This document shows, one piece after another, positions 23,519 through 35,089 of a stretch of DNA of 64,000 nt; position 1 is the first letter of the stretch; each line of letters starts with the position of its first letter. The position numbers were made by a program, and so were the translations under genes. The stretch is from positions 15,577,911-15,641,910 of the forward strand of contig NC_086376.1 in assembly GCF_036588685.1 (NCBI RefSeq). The letters are read 5' to 3'. Under the pieces are notes generated by a model, which had not been told where the DNA came from, did no database searches, and worked only from the letters and a program-made list of their open reading frames with translations. The stretch is from Mytilus trossulus. Its lineage: Eukaryota > Mollusca > Bivalvia > Mytilida > Mytilidae.

Positions 23519-26500
23519 GTAAAATATTATTTAAAAATCATAAATATAAATTGAAATGGTAGTAGTCCTTTTAACTAATGCTTTATGTCTTGCTAAGGTT
23601 ATTATCCATAGAAATACTCTAATTAATTTAAAAATTTGAAGATGAAGGATTTTGAAATAATTCTTACTCGTGTAGATGACTTGTGAATGAGTTTTGAAAA
23701 TACTGGTTGAAGTGCCCCTGTGTTTCCGTATATCACACACACATTTTGTTTCCTTTTCTTAGAAACTACAGCTTCATGAAATTCATAATCAAGATTCATG
23801 TAAGCGTGCTATGAAGTGTCATGAATTTAATGTGACCAAGGGTTTTATTGTATAATTGAATTATCTAATATTATGCTTATTTGTTTTTTGAGTAGCTTCG
23901 ATATACAATAAGTAATATGATTATCAACAGTTTTGAAAGAGAGGCAATGATACCATATTGACATTCAACCTCATAAGTCAAAGGTAAACTGCTAACGCTA
24001 TGGCTAAAAAGACAAACAGACAAACAGTAGCAGAGTAGTACACAACATAGACAACTCAAAACTGAGCAACACAAAAAACTAGGGGAATTGTAAGTAGGTC
24101 CTGCACCACATGTGGCACCCTTTCTGTTGCTCATGTTAGTACAATCCCACTAATAATCAAATAGGTCACATTCGGGAAAAGGGGATTGTAGTTACGACAT
24201 TAGGAAAATACCTGTTATCATATATGAATCGCATATTGGCCATGACGAGTTGGTTGACCGTTATGGAAAAATTAGCGATGGCGTCCGTAAAACTTGCGAA
24301 GGAATGATTTCATTTTTTCCACTTGAAACTCTTGTTAGCAAAAACCCACAATCAAGTATATCGTGAGAGGAAATGCAAGCCCTGGAATATTGTATCAATT
24401 GAGAGATATATACTCCGTATGCAATCACTATTACATTGATGGTACATAGAAATGTGAAGTTCACAAATGGGAAGCTGCAATCATCTCTTTTGACACAAAG
24501 TTTTATTTTCAATCGACCCTCATTTTCAATTTCTAGATGTAAGTCAATAAATGAGGCAAACCTTACTGTGTCTGTTGTATTCTTTATCTCGATGATATAG
24601 ATGCGTTCAACATAGTCACCAACTGTTGTATTATCAAATGAGGCGAAAAGTTGAATTGAATAATTCTGCTAACTTATTCTCTTTCTTTCTATTACTATAT
24701 GAAGTCAACCTTGTATACATGTAGATAAAAATTCCATGACAAAAAATCAGAACATGTTAGTTTTAAGGAGAATTGTGGGATTTGCCTACTTAGGCAACAG
24801 TAGTATAAGCTTTTCAGAAAGTGCATTGTAGCATTTAATAGCTCACAGACTTTCATATATTTTTTTTGAAATCATAAACAATACTGCTTCTATATGATAA
24901 AATTCTATACAGTGTGTATGTAATGAAATGCAACCAGGTATGTCGGGTAACAATATTTCAGTCACACAAGTGTCTTAATTTTCACGATTTTAAGTCTGTA
25001 AATAATTACAACAGAATAAGGATTGAAAATTTCGGTTTTTTTGGCCTCATTAATTTTGTATCGTCTTGAATATATGCTTGTAATTATTACAGCTGTTCTA
25101 AATGAGGCAGATTTGATTAACAGTTATATGTTTCACAACACACACTGACCTGCATTTCATCACATACTGTCTGCATACATATAATTTTATTAAATGTTTT
25201 ATTAATTATCTATGATCCATTGCTTTACTCTGTAAGATTCAATATATTAGGCTATTGACATTATTGAAGAACTCTGTTGCTTAAGAATACTGTTGAATTA
25301 TTACGGTAAAACACAGAAACAATTAATAGACGACCAAAGTAGGAAAGGAGAAAGTGTATTTGCCTTGAAATCAGAGGTATCATCCTTATATTTGAATGAT
25401 TTCACATATTTTAAATTGTTTACTTCCCTCCTCTCCACCCTTGGCGGACTAATATAGAATTTTGGAGACAATAAGTAATGGTTTCATTGTGCTTATTGTG
25501 CAACAAGTCTTTACATCCCTAAAACTACGACTATATTTATTTTACAATTTGAATGTTTTTAATCAATTAATAAAAGTTCATGTGTATGTTTTTTGTACAA
25601 ATGCATGAATGTCAACGTATATTTTTGTTTCCTGCTTTACCAAGTGTGTATAATCTAGATGGTTCCGTAATTTTACTTCCAAATTGAAGAGTTCAAGTGC
25701 TACCAAGGTCTTCTGATATATGGCACAACATTGTTATCACAAATGTTGGCTTAATCTGCTTGGCTAGCGAAGATGTGAGCTATGTGGAATTTCATAATGC
25801 TCAGAATATTGAGAAGGTCTGTCATGATGTCCTTGATATAGGGTTGCTGCTGTCAAGGATGCTATTAAACAAAGAGTTCCAAACGGTGAAGTTGAAATAA
25901 TTTCTTCGTAAATTTTACGTACGCCATCACAAGTTTGGAATAACCGTTTCACAGTTGATATCGGATAAGACCCTTATGTCGTAACTACAATCCCCTTCCC
26001 TTTTGACGAATGTGACCTACCCAATTAGACTATTTACCGGATTTATAATAACATGAGCACCATGATGTGTGCCCCATGTGGCGCAGGATCTGTTTATCCT
26101 TCCAAACACATGTGATCACCCCAAGGTTTTAGTGGGGTTTGTTTTGCTTAGTCTGTAGTTTTCTGTGTTGTCTTGTATACTATTATTTGTCTATTTGTCT
26201 TTTTCTTTGTTAGCCATGGCGTTGTCAGTTTATTTTTTATTATGAGCGATCATCGCCATTTAAGTTTGTATAAGCATAAAATATATAAGAAGATGTGGTA
26301 TGAGTGTCAATGAGACAACTCTCCATCCAAGTAAAAATTAATAAAAGTAAACCATCAAAAGTCAAGGTACGGTCTTCAACGCAGATTCTAGGCTCACACC
26401 GAACAGCCAGCTATAAAGGGCCCCACAAATGTGTGCATTATGTATTTAGTTATTAGTTATTGTGTGTGCATATATATTATATATATTACATGGCATTGTG

Positions 26501-29500
26501 TTGATGAGGATTCTTTGTTAAGCCAGAAAAGAACTGAATTGCATTCTTTCATTTAATGTTTTACATTTTAGGATCATGATGCCTTTATTAGCTTCAAATA
26601 AATTTACTCATGTTGAAGGCAGCTATGTGACCTGTAGTTTTAACCTTGTCATTGTGTTTTCATATATGACTAATTGTTTGCACAAAATCAAAATTATTTT
26701 TGTTTTAATATGACAGAAATCAGTTGTATTGAAAGCGATGAACCATCGAAAATTAACAGCATATTACAATCAGTGAATCAGAATACAACAAATAGATCTG
26801 ATAATGGAACTCCTTTACATCAACAATTGGGTACATGCAATCAACACGATCTTGCTGAGATGCAATCTAATGACAGCTCGGTTATATATCACAGAAATAG
26901 TATACATGGCCATGGGTTGGTTTCAAACAACTCAGCTATTGTTCCAATAGCAACAATTCTACCATTTAAATCAACAACTATACCAAGTCAAAATGCTGCA
27001 AACAACCAAAGCACAACACAAACAGGTGTTGGTCTGACATCATCAGTGACCACTCCTCCAAGCACAACAACGTCTTTTACAGGGCGCAATACGGAGGAGA
27101 ACATAATCCTTCCACATAGAGATCAAACAAGTACTGCAATGCAGATGTCTGATAATGGAGAGCCTCTTGATGACGCAGCACCTTCGACTCATTCACAAAA
27201 TTCTTCAGATACGAAATTAAAGGTTAATTTACCTTAAAATATTATCCAAGTCAAAAGATGATGTCATAAAAATAAAAAAATTAAAAATGGAGGTAACTTC
27301 TTGGAAGTACCAAAAATAGGAATTGAAAAATAACTGTAAAAATTTGTGCAACAAATTTGAAAAAACAAACATTATTCACATAATTTTATTATATTTTTCA
27401 GAGAGAGAAAACATTTACATATGACGAGGCCCTGTACTTATACATCCTATCATTTTCTCATTGTTGTATGATAATTTCTGCATTCTTGTCTTTCTTTTTT
27501 TGCTAATGTGCTTTGTCTGTGTGCCGTTTTGAATTTATTTTTTGCATGTGAAAAGTAAAATCACGAAAATACTGAACTTAGAGGAAATCAATTCGGAAAG
27601 TCCATTGTCACATGGCAAAATCAAATAACTTTGCTCTGTACTAATACATCCCGTCGTTGTGTTATTGTTTCATGGTGAATGATGTTTATATATCTATTTT
27701 TTTTTTATAGTGATTACCGGTATCATAAAAACACAACGTTGACTGATGAACCCCTATTTTTGATATTTTAGCTATTATGTCTGTTTCTTTTGTTCACACA
27801 TTGTTGTCAATATAATGGAATTTTATACAAATATTATACAAGTGAAAGGTTTAACTAGCTATAAAACAGGTTTAATCCATCAGTTTCTAAACAAGAGAAT
27901 GCCTGTATCAAGTCAGGAATATGACAGTTTCAAATTGTTTGATGTCTTTGAGCATTTGATTTTGCCAATTGATTAAGGACTTTCCGTTTTGAATTATCCT
28001 CGGAGTTCAGTACTTTTGTGATTTTACGTTTTAAAAACTTATTTGAATATTTTTTTTACAGGAAATAGTTGGCAGAGACACTATTGATAAAAATGGTCTT
28101 TTATGTAGTTTAAAATTAAATGAAGAAGAACTTGAAAACTGTGACCAAAGTAACTCAATAGACAACCAGGTATCAATGTATTGTTTCTCATATTTTGTAG
28201 TAACTATCTAAAATCATTTAGTTCGTTGAAGTTTTGCTAGCATTGAGGATAAGAAAATCCTTAGTGTTTCGAAACAAAATGGATAGGTGAAAATGCTGTA
28301 TGAATTTAAGGAAACACACTAAAAAAGTATATCAAGTAGATTTTTTTCACTAAAACTAAGGTTCATCTAAGGTACATGTATACCTCAACATGTTAAAAGT
28401 ACTTTTATCCTAGGATGCCTGTGCTTGGGGTTTATGTAAAATTTTATTATTTCCGTGTTTATGAAATAAATGATTCCCATGTTGACATGAATATCAATAC
28501 TGTGGTCATTTTTCTAAATTTCCTGTTTACAAAACTTTGAATTTTTCGAAACACTAAGGATTTTCTTATCCCAGGCATAGTTTACCTTAGTCGTATTTGA
28601 CACAAAATTTTGGAATTATGAATCCTCAATGCTCTTCAACTTTTTACTTGTTTGGCTTTATAAGTATTTTGATATGAGCGTCACTGATGAGTTTTATGTA
28701 GACGAAACGCGCGTCTGGCGTACTAAATTATAATCCTGGTACCTTTGAAATCTTTGATTTAGGAGATGGATGTATTGTATCGACATCCTTTGATGATTTT
28801 AAGGTCGGAAATTGAGTTTACTGGCAATGCGTCAGCCAACTGGTATTTATGACCATTTAATCACCAATAGATGCAGTTGGGGCTTAAAATATAATATTGT
28901 TATCTTCATTCAACAGAAACTGACAAAAAAAACATCCGTCTGAAATCTATCAAACGGCGGCTGTGCTTGCAAATATATATTCATAGAATCAATTGTTAAT
29001 TGATGTCCTGAAAATAGGTGACAGTATCCAATCAAATTGAACGTTACAAACGATGTTGCATTTGAATCTGAAAGTCCTGCTTTTGTGGGTCAATTTTGGA
29101 AACTGTTATTGAAGGTGTCCATTTTTTTTTCTAGAATTCCTGTGGTTGTGGTTGATAAGCACATGTGTTCTATTATTCAGGTGGTTGATATATAGTTTAA
29201 ATGTAGGTAATTTTGAAACCAGACATTTGAGTGATTTCTTTTTCTTTTTTCTTTTAAAAAAAACCAATATCCGAATGCTGATATATATAGCAAAGTGTAT
29301 TTTTGTAGAGAAAAAAAACCCACAATACATGTACATTCATCAATAAAAAGTAATCATATGACGTTGAATGGTCGTAATTTGAATATTTATAGAGTAAGTT
29401 TTAGAAGGATTTAATATATGTTACCATGCCAAATAAGTAAATATATTTTCTTTTTGTGTCTGTTGCAGGTAAGCACTGATTCACTTAAAACTGAGACAGA

Positions 29501-29729
29501 AAAAAGCCAGGTCTGTTCACAGCAATCTGATCATATTGAAAGATCTGTTTGTCCAAATTCGAATCCTCATCACGATTGTGGAAATGATCAGGGTCTGAAC
29601 TTGCAATCCATTTTAAATGACCACCAAAATACAAATGGTTCCAACACTTATTCTATAGGAATAAATAGAGTAAATGATTATATTCCTCCAGTGCCAAACA
29701 ATAGTGATGGGTATGAAACAATGGATTGA
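23020..29729 (+). CDS. TIR-domain gene, copy B (TIR plus disordered tail)
   Basis: Four coding exons (23020-23518, 26717-27222, 28062-28169, 29469-29729) splice in frame to 457 residues. Residues about 8-160 form a TIR-like fold: a first strand YSAMFLYNR, a helix to about residue 50, AGSNIF at the box-2 position, and DASRFIVVLCTRGFLKDAW (residues 73-91). The remainder is Ser/Thr/Asn/Gln-rich and probably disordered. No signal peptide, leucine-rich repeat, death domain or membrane segment is seen, so it is a cytosolic TIR protein rather than a Toll receptor. The Glu four residues after the conserved Trp of NADase TIRs is Ser here (residue 95). A TGA at 29727-29729 ends the frame where copy A continues. 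Intron 1 (3.2 kb) carries two Penelope-like fragments. An innate-immune or adaptor role is inferred from the family. Confidence 0.68.
23935..24705 (-). mobile_element. Penelope-like retroelement, copy 4 (intronic fragment)
   Basis: The minus strand runs from just before the lost catalytic motif (KKLA-like, FNSTF-like) through a segment for YGVYISQLIQYSRACISS to the non-coding tail with 'ccacatgtggtgcag' and 'tagccatagcgttagcag'. Frames are broken. It lies in intron 1 of copy B. Confidence 0.7.
24706..25790. other. Intronic sequence without recognised features
   Basis: AT-rich sequence of copy B intron 1. I see no ORF of interest, repeat family or RNA gene. Confidence 0.4.
25793..26255 (+). 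mobile_element. Penelope-like retroelement, copy 5 (intronic fragment)
   Basis: Only the C-terminal end and tail remain: 'atgctattaaacaaagagtt', 'cgtaactacaatccccttcc', 'tttaccggattt' and 'ttagccatggcgttgtcagt' match copies 1 and 2. Frame is lost. It lies in intron 1 of copy B in the sense direction. Confidence 0.7.
26281..26480 (+). repeat. Dispersed mussel repeat ('gaagatgtggtatgagtg' family)
   Basis: 'agaagatgtggtatgagtgt', 'caatgagacaactctccatc' and 'agtcaaggtacggtcttcaa' are landmarks. This is the reverse orientation of the family at 14640-15105. Other pieces lie at 39625-39770, 48305-48425 and 51700-51960. Confidence 0.8.
26717..27222 (+). CDS. Copy B Ser/Thr/Asn-rich exon
   Basis: From the acceptor atatgacag to the donor aag|gttaat. 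It enters in phase 1 and leaves in phase 0 like its copy A counterpart 476-1083. It encodes about 168 residues including NQNTTNRSDNGTPLHQQ and ending NSSDTKLK. The 17-residue repeat of copy A is not expanded here. Confidence 0.7.
27545..27640 (+). repeat. Dispersed repeat 'gtaaaatcac...ggaaagtcc' family
   Basis: Same landmarks as at 22735-22835. An inverted fragment follows at 27972-28036, in the same intron and just before the next exon. Confidence 0.75.
28062..28169 (+). CDS. Copy B exon (36 codons)
   Basis: A phase-0 exon from ttttttacag to cag|gtatcaa. It begins EIVGRDTIDKNG and ends NSIDNQ, paralogous to copy A exon 1800-1913. Confidence 0.68.
28225..28760 (+). repeat. 'gacgaaacgcgcg' dispersed repeat, full-length-looking copy
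   Basis: It contains 'cattgaggataagaaaatcc', then 'ggattttcttatcccaggca', 'ctcaatgctcttcaactttt', 'gacgaaacgcgcgtctggcg' and 'ataatcctggtacctttgaa'. The first part is an inverted piece of the second, giving a partly foldback arrangement. Confidence 0.8.
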
Positions 29730-29748
29730 CCTGCTGCAAACACACAAG
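29469..29748 (+). CDS. Copy B exon with premature stop
   Basis: The acceptor is tctgttgcag and the donor is cacaag|gtaact. The frame reads LQSILNDHQNTNG and then stops at TGA 29727-29729, in the codon equivalent to AGA of copy A. The remaining 19 bases keep copy A-like sequence and phase, so the stop looks derived. It removes about 50 residues relative to copy A. Confidence 0.68.
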
Positions 29749-30266
29749 GTAACTTAAAACAAGTACCGATCAAATAATTTGAAAAGTGTTATTCCCCTTT
29801 AAAATATAACAGTAATTGTATTTGAAATTACAAACTGCATTCACTCTCAAGTCTTCATTTCATATTTTATAATGTTAAAGAACCAAAGAAAATGCCTTTA
29901 GACGTTAAATACGGCAGACATTTGAACTCTAATCTTTCATTTTTTTATTTCAAAAAGCATCATTAAATGTATTTATAGGCTTTTCCTTCATTATTGTGTA
30001 CTCAAAATCTTAAACACTGCTGTCGATGTTAAAACATCTCACAAGAAATAACATAGAAGAAATATCTATCTTAACGCTTTATTGATACATAATGTTTAAT
30101 ACATATAACGATATATCTTTCAAGGATGAAAAGATCCAAAATTTAATCCAAAAGCATATGTATTTCGTATACTCATGAAACAATTGCTTTTACTCTTAAA
30201 ATTTTACTAAATGTTGGAAATTGATTTAAAAAAATTAAAGTGTAGATTGTAGATTGTAATTTACAG

Positions 30267-30390
30267 GTGCTTCCCTTTTATCCACTACAATGTTGCCAGT
30301 TCTACAATGAAAAATACTGTTGGGACAATGCTTAAATCTGTGATCTTTGTACAGAAATGTGACCAAAGTTTTTAATATTTGAATAAATTA
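30267..30390 (+). pseudogene. Copy B terminal exon, now untranslated and rearranged
   Basis: 'gtgcttcccttttatccact' after an acceptor (tttacag) corresponds to copy A exon 5916-6046, with a shared end 'aaatgtgaccaaagttttta'. Compared with copy A it has a deletion after 'actacaatg' and an in-frame stop. It is probably 3'UTR. AATAAA at 30382-30387 is the likely poly(A) signal. Intron 29749-30266 holds nothing else recognisable. Confidence 0.6.
30382..30387 (+). terminator. Probable poly(A) signal AATAAA for copy B
   Basis: AATAAA lies shortly after the conserved 'tgtgaccaaag' end of the terminal exon, as the copy A signal does. Confidence 0.45.
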
Positions 30391-31119
30391 TTTATGTATA
30401 TTTTGCTTGTCTTCCATAAAAAACACATTTTCATAATTTGATATCCCAGATGTGTGTTTCTTTATCATAAGACTCACGATAAGACTCAACTCGAATCTAA
30501 ATGTTTCATTTAAATACATAAAAATGTTGTTCTGTTACAAATCATGATGTATTGCTTTATGTGTACATGTCGTGCTGCCCTTCAAGATCTCTTGGTTTGA
30601 ATAATGAAATGGTAGAATAAAGAATGGCAAAAATCAAAAGCTCAAACACATCACACGAATGGATAACAACTGTCATATTCCTGACTTGGAACATACAGTT
30701 CTCCATGGTCAATAGCAGCTATGTCTTCTGAATATCATTTTTTTTCTTCAGATTAGCCTTTTATGTCTGTTTGGGTTGCTCACCGAATTTTTTCAATACA
30801 AAACTATATATAAAACCAAAAACCACTGCCGTTGGAGGTATTACTAGTTATAAAAACAGGTAAATAGGACTGTTGTTCTTCGCTCATTCAGTTGGTTGAT
30901 AACATTTGATTTTGTTAGTTTTTTAGGACTTTCCCCCTTTTGAGTTTACCTTGGAGTTTGGTCTTTTTGTTAAAACATTTTTTTACGAGTGAATGTTTAT
31001 TTCTCTTGTGTTATTCTACTAAAAGATATTCATAGGTGAAACCTCGTCCTTTTATCATATCTGTCAATCATTTTGAAGAAATTGTGAAACATTTATAGCC
31101 TGCATGTAGTTAATGTCCA

Positions 31120-31460
31120 TTTTTTTCATTCTGAATGACACAATTACACAAGTCAGTGGAGCATAAAACGATCCTATTTGTAGGATGCTGCTATACTCTC
31201 CTAGATGCATTATTGATCCTGGTTATATGGGGTATACCTCTCAGTGTCTTGAGGAAAAAAAACAAATCAGGGTTACAAGTTGAGGGAAACACATCAAATA
31301 TAAGAGGAGAACAACGACACAACAGAAACACAACACTTAAATACAACACACTCTGGAACGAACTATAATATAACATTAGCCATTTTCCTGACTTGGTACA
31401 GGACATTTTAAGAAAAATAGGCTTGAATCTTGTTGTGATCTGGCCAAACCTCCCGCTTTA
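31120..31460 (-). repeat. Dispersed repeat, 'cctgacttggtacaggacat' family
   Basis: 'cattttcctgacttggtaca', 'ggacattttaagaaaa' and 'aaacctcccgctttaatggc' are the reverse complement of landmarks at 36545-36670. The short ORFs here are repeat sequence. Bases 30400-31120 contain only short repeat pieces. Confidence 0.7.
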
Positions 31461-31549
31461 ATGGCAATGTTCCATATAACATTAAAATGACAATATTACA
31501 TGAGAACTACGATACAAATAAATGGGAGAACATACAGGACAAAGAAACA

Positions 31550-33545
31550 CACAAATAATAGCTACCAAAATTTACCAGGCTTATAATTTGAAACGCCAGA
31601 CTCGCGTCTCGTCCACACAAACTCATCAGTGACGCTCTGATGAATTCGAAAGCCAAAACAAGTACAAAGTTAAAGAGCAGCGATGACCAAAGTTCCAAAA
31701 ATAATTCATACTTTTGCCAAGAGTAAATTTATAAAAATGACTACATAATAAATATACATGTTAACACCGAAGTTGTGACTAACTACAGAATAAAAACGAA
31801 TACGTTAAACAAATAAACTCATCATAGATACCAGAATTGAAATGTTTTATTAACGTCAGACGCTCGTGTTTTTTACAAAAGACTCACCAGTGACGACCGA
31901 ATTAAAACATATTTAAAAGGCAAACTATAGTACGAAGTTGAAGAGCATTGAGGACCAAAAGTTCCAAACAGTTTTGCCAAATACAGCGTAGGTAATCTAT
32001 TCCTGAGGTAGAAAAGCCTTAGTATTTTAATAATCAAAAATGGTTGACAGTTTTTGATTTAATTAACAATTTTGACCATATCAATGATAATTCATGTCAC
32101 CACAGAAGTGCTGACTATTATGCTAGTAACAGATACCTTATTTACAACTTGATTGAAATGTTCAAAGAAGAAGAAGGGACAATATCATCTGAACTAGCGT
32201 CAAACGAAGAATCAACTAAATAAAATTGCTAAATCCAACATGATATTGAATATTTAAATCAACTCACCATAGATACCAGGACTAAATGTGGTATTTACGC
32301 CGACGTGCGTTTCGTCTACACAAGACTCAGATCAAAATAGTTATAAATTTTTATAAAGCAAAACAAGTACAAAGTTGAAGAGCATTGAGGAACAAAATTA
32401 CAAAATGGTTTGCCAAACACAGCTAAGGTAATCTATTCCTGAAGAAGAAAATCCTTAGTTTTTTTTTCGAAAAATTCAAAGTCTTGTAACAGGAAATTTA
32501 GAAAAATAATCACATAATTGATATTCATATCAACACCGAAGTGCTGACTACTGGAATGGAGATACGCCGAGGACGAAACATCCACCAGCAGTGGCATCGA
32601 CCCAGTGGTGTTAATAGTTATCAAAGGTACCAATACTATAGTTTCAAACTGCCAAACGCGCGTTTCATCTACATAAGACTCATCAGTGACGCTTAGATCA
32701 TAAAAGTTATAAAGCCAAACAAGTATAAAGTTAAAGATCATTGAGGACCGAAAATTCCAAATTGTTGTGCTACATACAGCGTAGGTATTCTATTCCTTAG
32801 GTAGAAAAGCCTTTCTTTTATTTTTTTCGAAAAATTCAAAGTTTTGTAACAGGAAACTAATAAAAATTACCACTTAATTGATATTCATGTCGAAGTGCTA
32901 ACTGCCAGTTAATACTGTTAACGCGCGTCTGGCGTACTAAATAATAATCCTGGTACTGCCAGTCTGCCTAAGAATCAGGCAGTGGTGAAAACATGACAAA
33001 AAAACCCCACCCAATTTGACATTGATTTAAGTTCATGATATGTAGCTATGCACACAAATAACATTCATTTCCGTTTTCTGTTCTAGTAATAGAAGATACA
33101 ATTTGGTTGAAATGCATTAGAAATTAACGAATACGGGGAGATATCTCAATAATTTGCTATCATTCTAACCAATTTTCTATCCAAGTTATTTGATCTTACA
33201 AGACACAAACAAACGAAAGACTACTATTTTTTTACTCAGGATGATGGTTAGCATTAAATAGCATGATAAGCTAGGTGGTTTATTTCTTATCATGTTTTGA
33301 TTTTTTCCTGAATTGCCTGATTCTTACAAAGACTGGCACGTAAGTCTCACTTATGTGCTTACATGTATTATCATTGACATTTTTGAATTAACTGTTTAAA
33401 AACGATTGAATTTTTAAAATACTGAGGCTTTTCTACCTCAGGAATAGATAAACCTTAGCTGTATTTGGCAAAACTTTTGGAATTTTGTTCCTGTATTTAA
33501 TATGCGAGTCTGGTGTATTTAATTATAAACCTGGTATCTATCTAA
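31550..33545. repeat. Cluster of 'gacgaaacgcgcg' family copies in both orientations
   Basis: At least five diverged pieces occur (about 31560-31720, 31820-32040, 32260-32480, 32520-32860 and 33345-33540). They share 'aagttgaagagcattgagga' or its complement, 'aggtaatctattcctgag' and 'gcgcgtttcatctaca' variants. No other gene or element is seen between them. Bases 33560-34260 have nothing recognisable. Confidence 0.75.
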
Positions 33546-34269
33546 CTATCAACACATCATATGACACTTTTACTATCAATTTAACATATATTTATAAACC
33601 AAAATTGAAATTCGACTCAAGATGTTGCTAATGAAGCCATTTTGTTACAGAATGGCAAAAAAAAGCAATTTGTCAATAAATTTGTAGGACTACATATTCG
33701 TGGGATGGAATTTTCTTTAATGTCACAGCTTATTGTTTATTGAATTCATCCTCCTGCGTTAAGACAGTGCCTTGCAGTTTTTTTCTTTCAGTTGGTCTTC
33801 TTCAATGTCAACCATATGTACCCACAAAATTTTATCAAATTGACAAACTGTTAACTATTTTTAAAATCGTCAAAATATATATATGAAAAAAAGAAAACAA
33901 ATGTAAATTACGCCAGAGCATGGGCTAAACAAGAAAAAGTTGAATTGAACCCTTTGTCAGAATGGATCAAAACAATCAGGTTTCTGATTAGACATCTCAT
34001 TGATAAGTTGAAAAACTTTGTGAATGATCGACCAAAGTCCGTTTGAACAAAAAATCGAAGGACCTTGTTTGTATTGAATACCTCAGCTTCACAAAAATCC
34101 GTACAAACAACGGTAAATAACTGGCTCATCTCCGAGTTCGACTAAAGAATTGTCCAGTAGATTGACAAAAGTTTTGTCCGCAGTGAAAGAGGGTCTTCAG
34201 AAGAAATACTCTGAAACTGTTTACTCGTGTAGTGGTATTAACCATATGATGATTATAAAAACTCTAAAG

Positions 34270-34750
34270 TTTAAATCTCGATCTTTTAGTTCTATCAAAA
34301 CTTTTTAACCCTGTAAACCACCATTCCTCATGAGAAATTGAAAATTAATCTAAAAGATATTAACCAAAATGATAGCATACGCTATAAATTAATTACTTTG
34401 GGATACCAAACGGCTTATTTTGTTAATAGTGAACATAAATGTGAAACATGCTACAGAGACGAACAGTCAAATTATCAGTATGCCGAAGTATTTTAATGAC
34501 AGCATATTTGTTGAATTTGGAGGTAGACTTTATCAACAAATTTTCGGCATTCCTATTAGAGGAAACTGTGCGCCTCTCCCTTTCGACCTGTTTTTATTTT
34601 TATATGAGACGGAGTACCTTCGAAGAACCCAGATCTTTTAATTTCAGATACATTCATGATCAACAATCCCATTTTTTCTGATTGGGTTCCATTTAAATAT
34701 TCTCCAGGTATAACTAGAAATTAAAGAAACAACAGACATGGCTTCCATGA
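34270..34750 (+). mobile_element. Penelope-like retroelement, copy 6 (different subfamily)
   Basis: Broken frames read SIKTF, then LGYQTAYFVNSEHKC, DSIFVEFGGRLYQQIFGIP (motif B altered to IPIRGNCAPL), a relic of the catalytic region, and LEIKETTDMAS near 34740. The sequence is closer to copy 3 than to copies 1 and 2. It supplies the uninterrupted reference for the foldback insertion site. Confidence 0.65.
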
Positions 34751-34904
34751 AAACGTAAATAGTGCAATTTTTAAAAATTTGATAAATATACAGCAAAAAA
34801 TTATGTTGTTTTTTTTTACATTCATTAACATTTGATAAATAAGAGTTATTTCTGAATAAAAAAAAATATAAATTTTTAAAATACTCATAAAATACAGAAA
34901 TTCT

Positions 34905-34945
34905 TGTGTGGACGAAACGCGTGTAAATTTAAACCGGGTACCTTT
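34905..34945 (+). repeat. Fragment of the 'gacgaaacgcgcg' repeat
   Basis: 'gtggacgaaacgcgtgtaaa' and 'accgggtacctttt' are the 3' end of the family. Confidence 0.6.
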
Positions 34946-35089
34946 TGTTAGCTATTATTTTTGAAACATGAAAACTTAATTAAACGCCTATTTCTACATA
35001 TACAATATGTATTCAATGGCGTTGTACATAAATGACATATAAAATACAAAAATACTAAACAAAAATACAATATGTATGTACAATACCAA

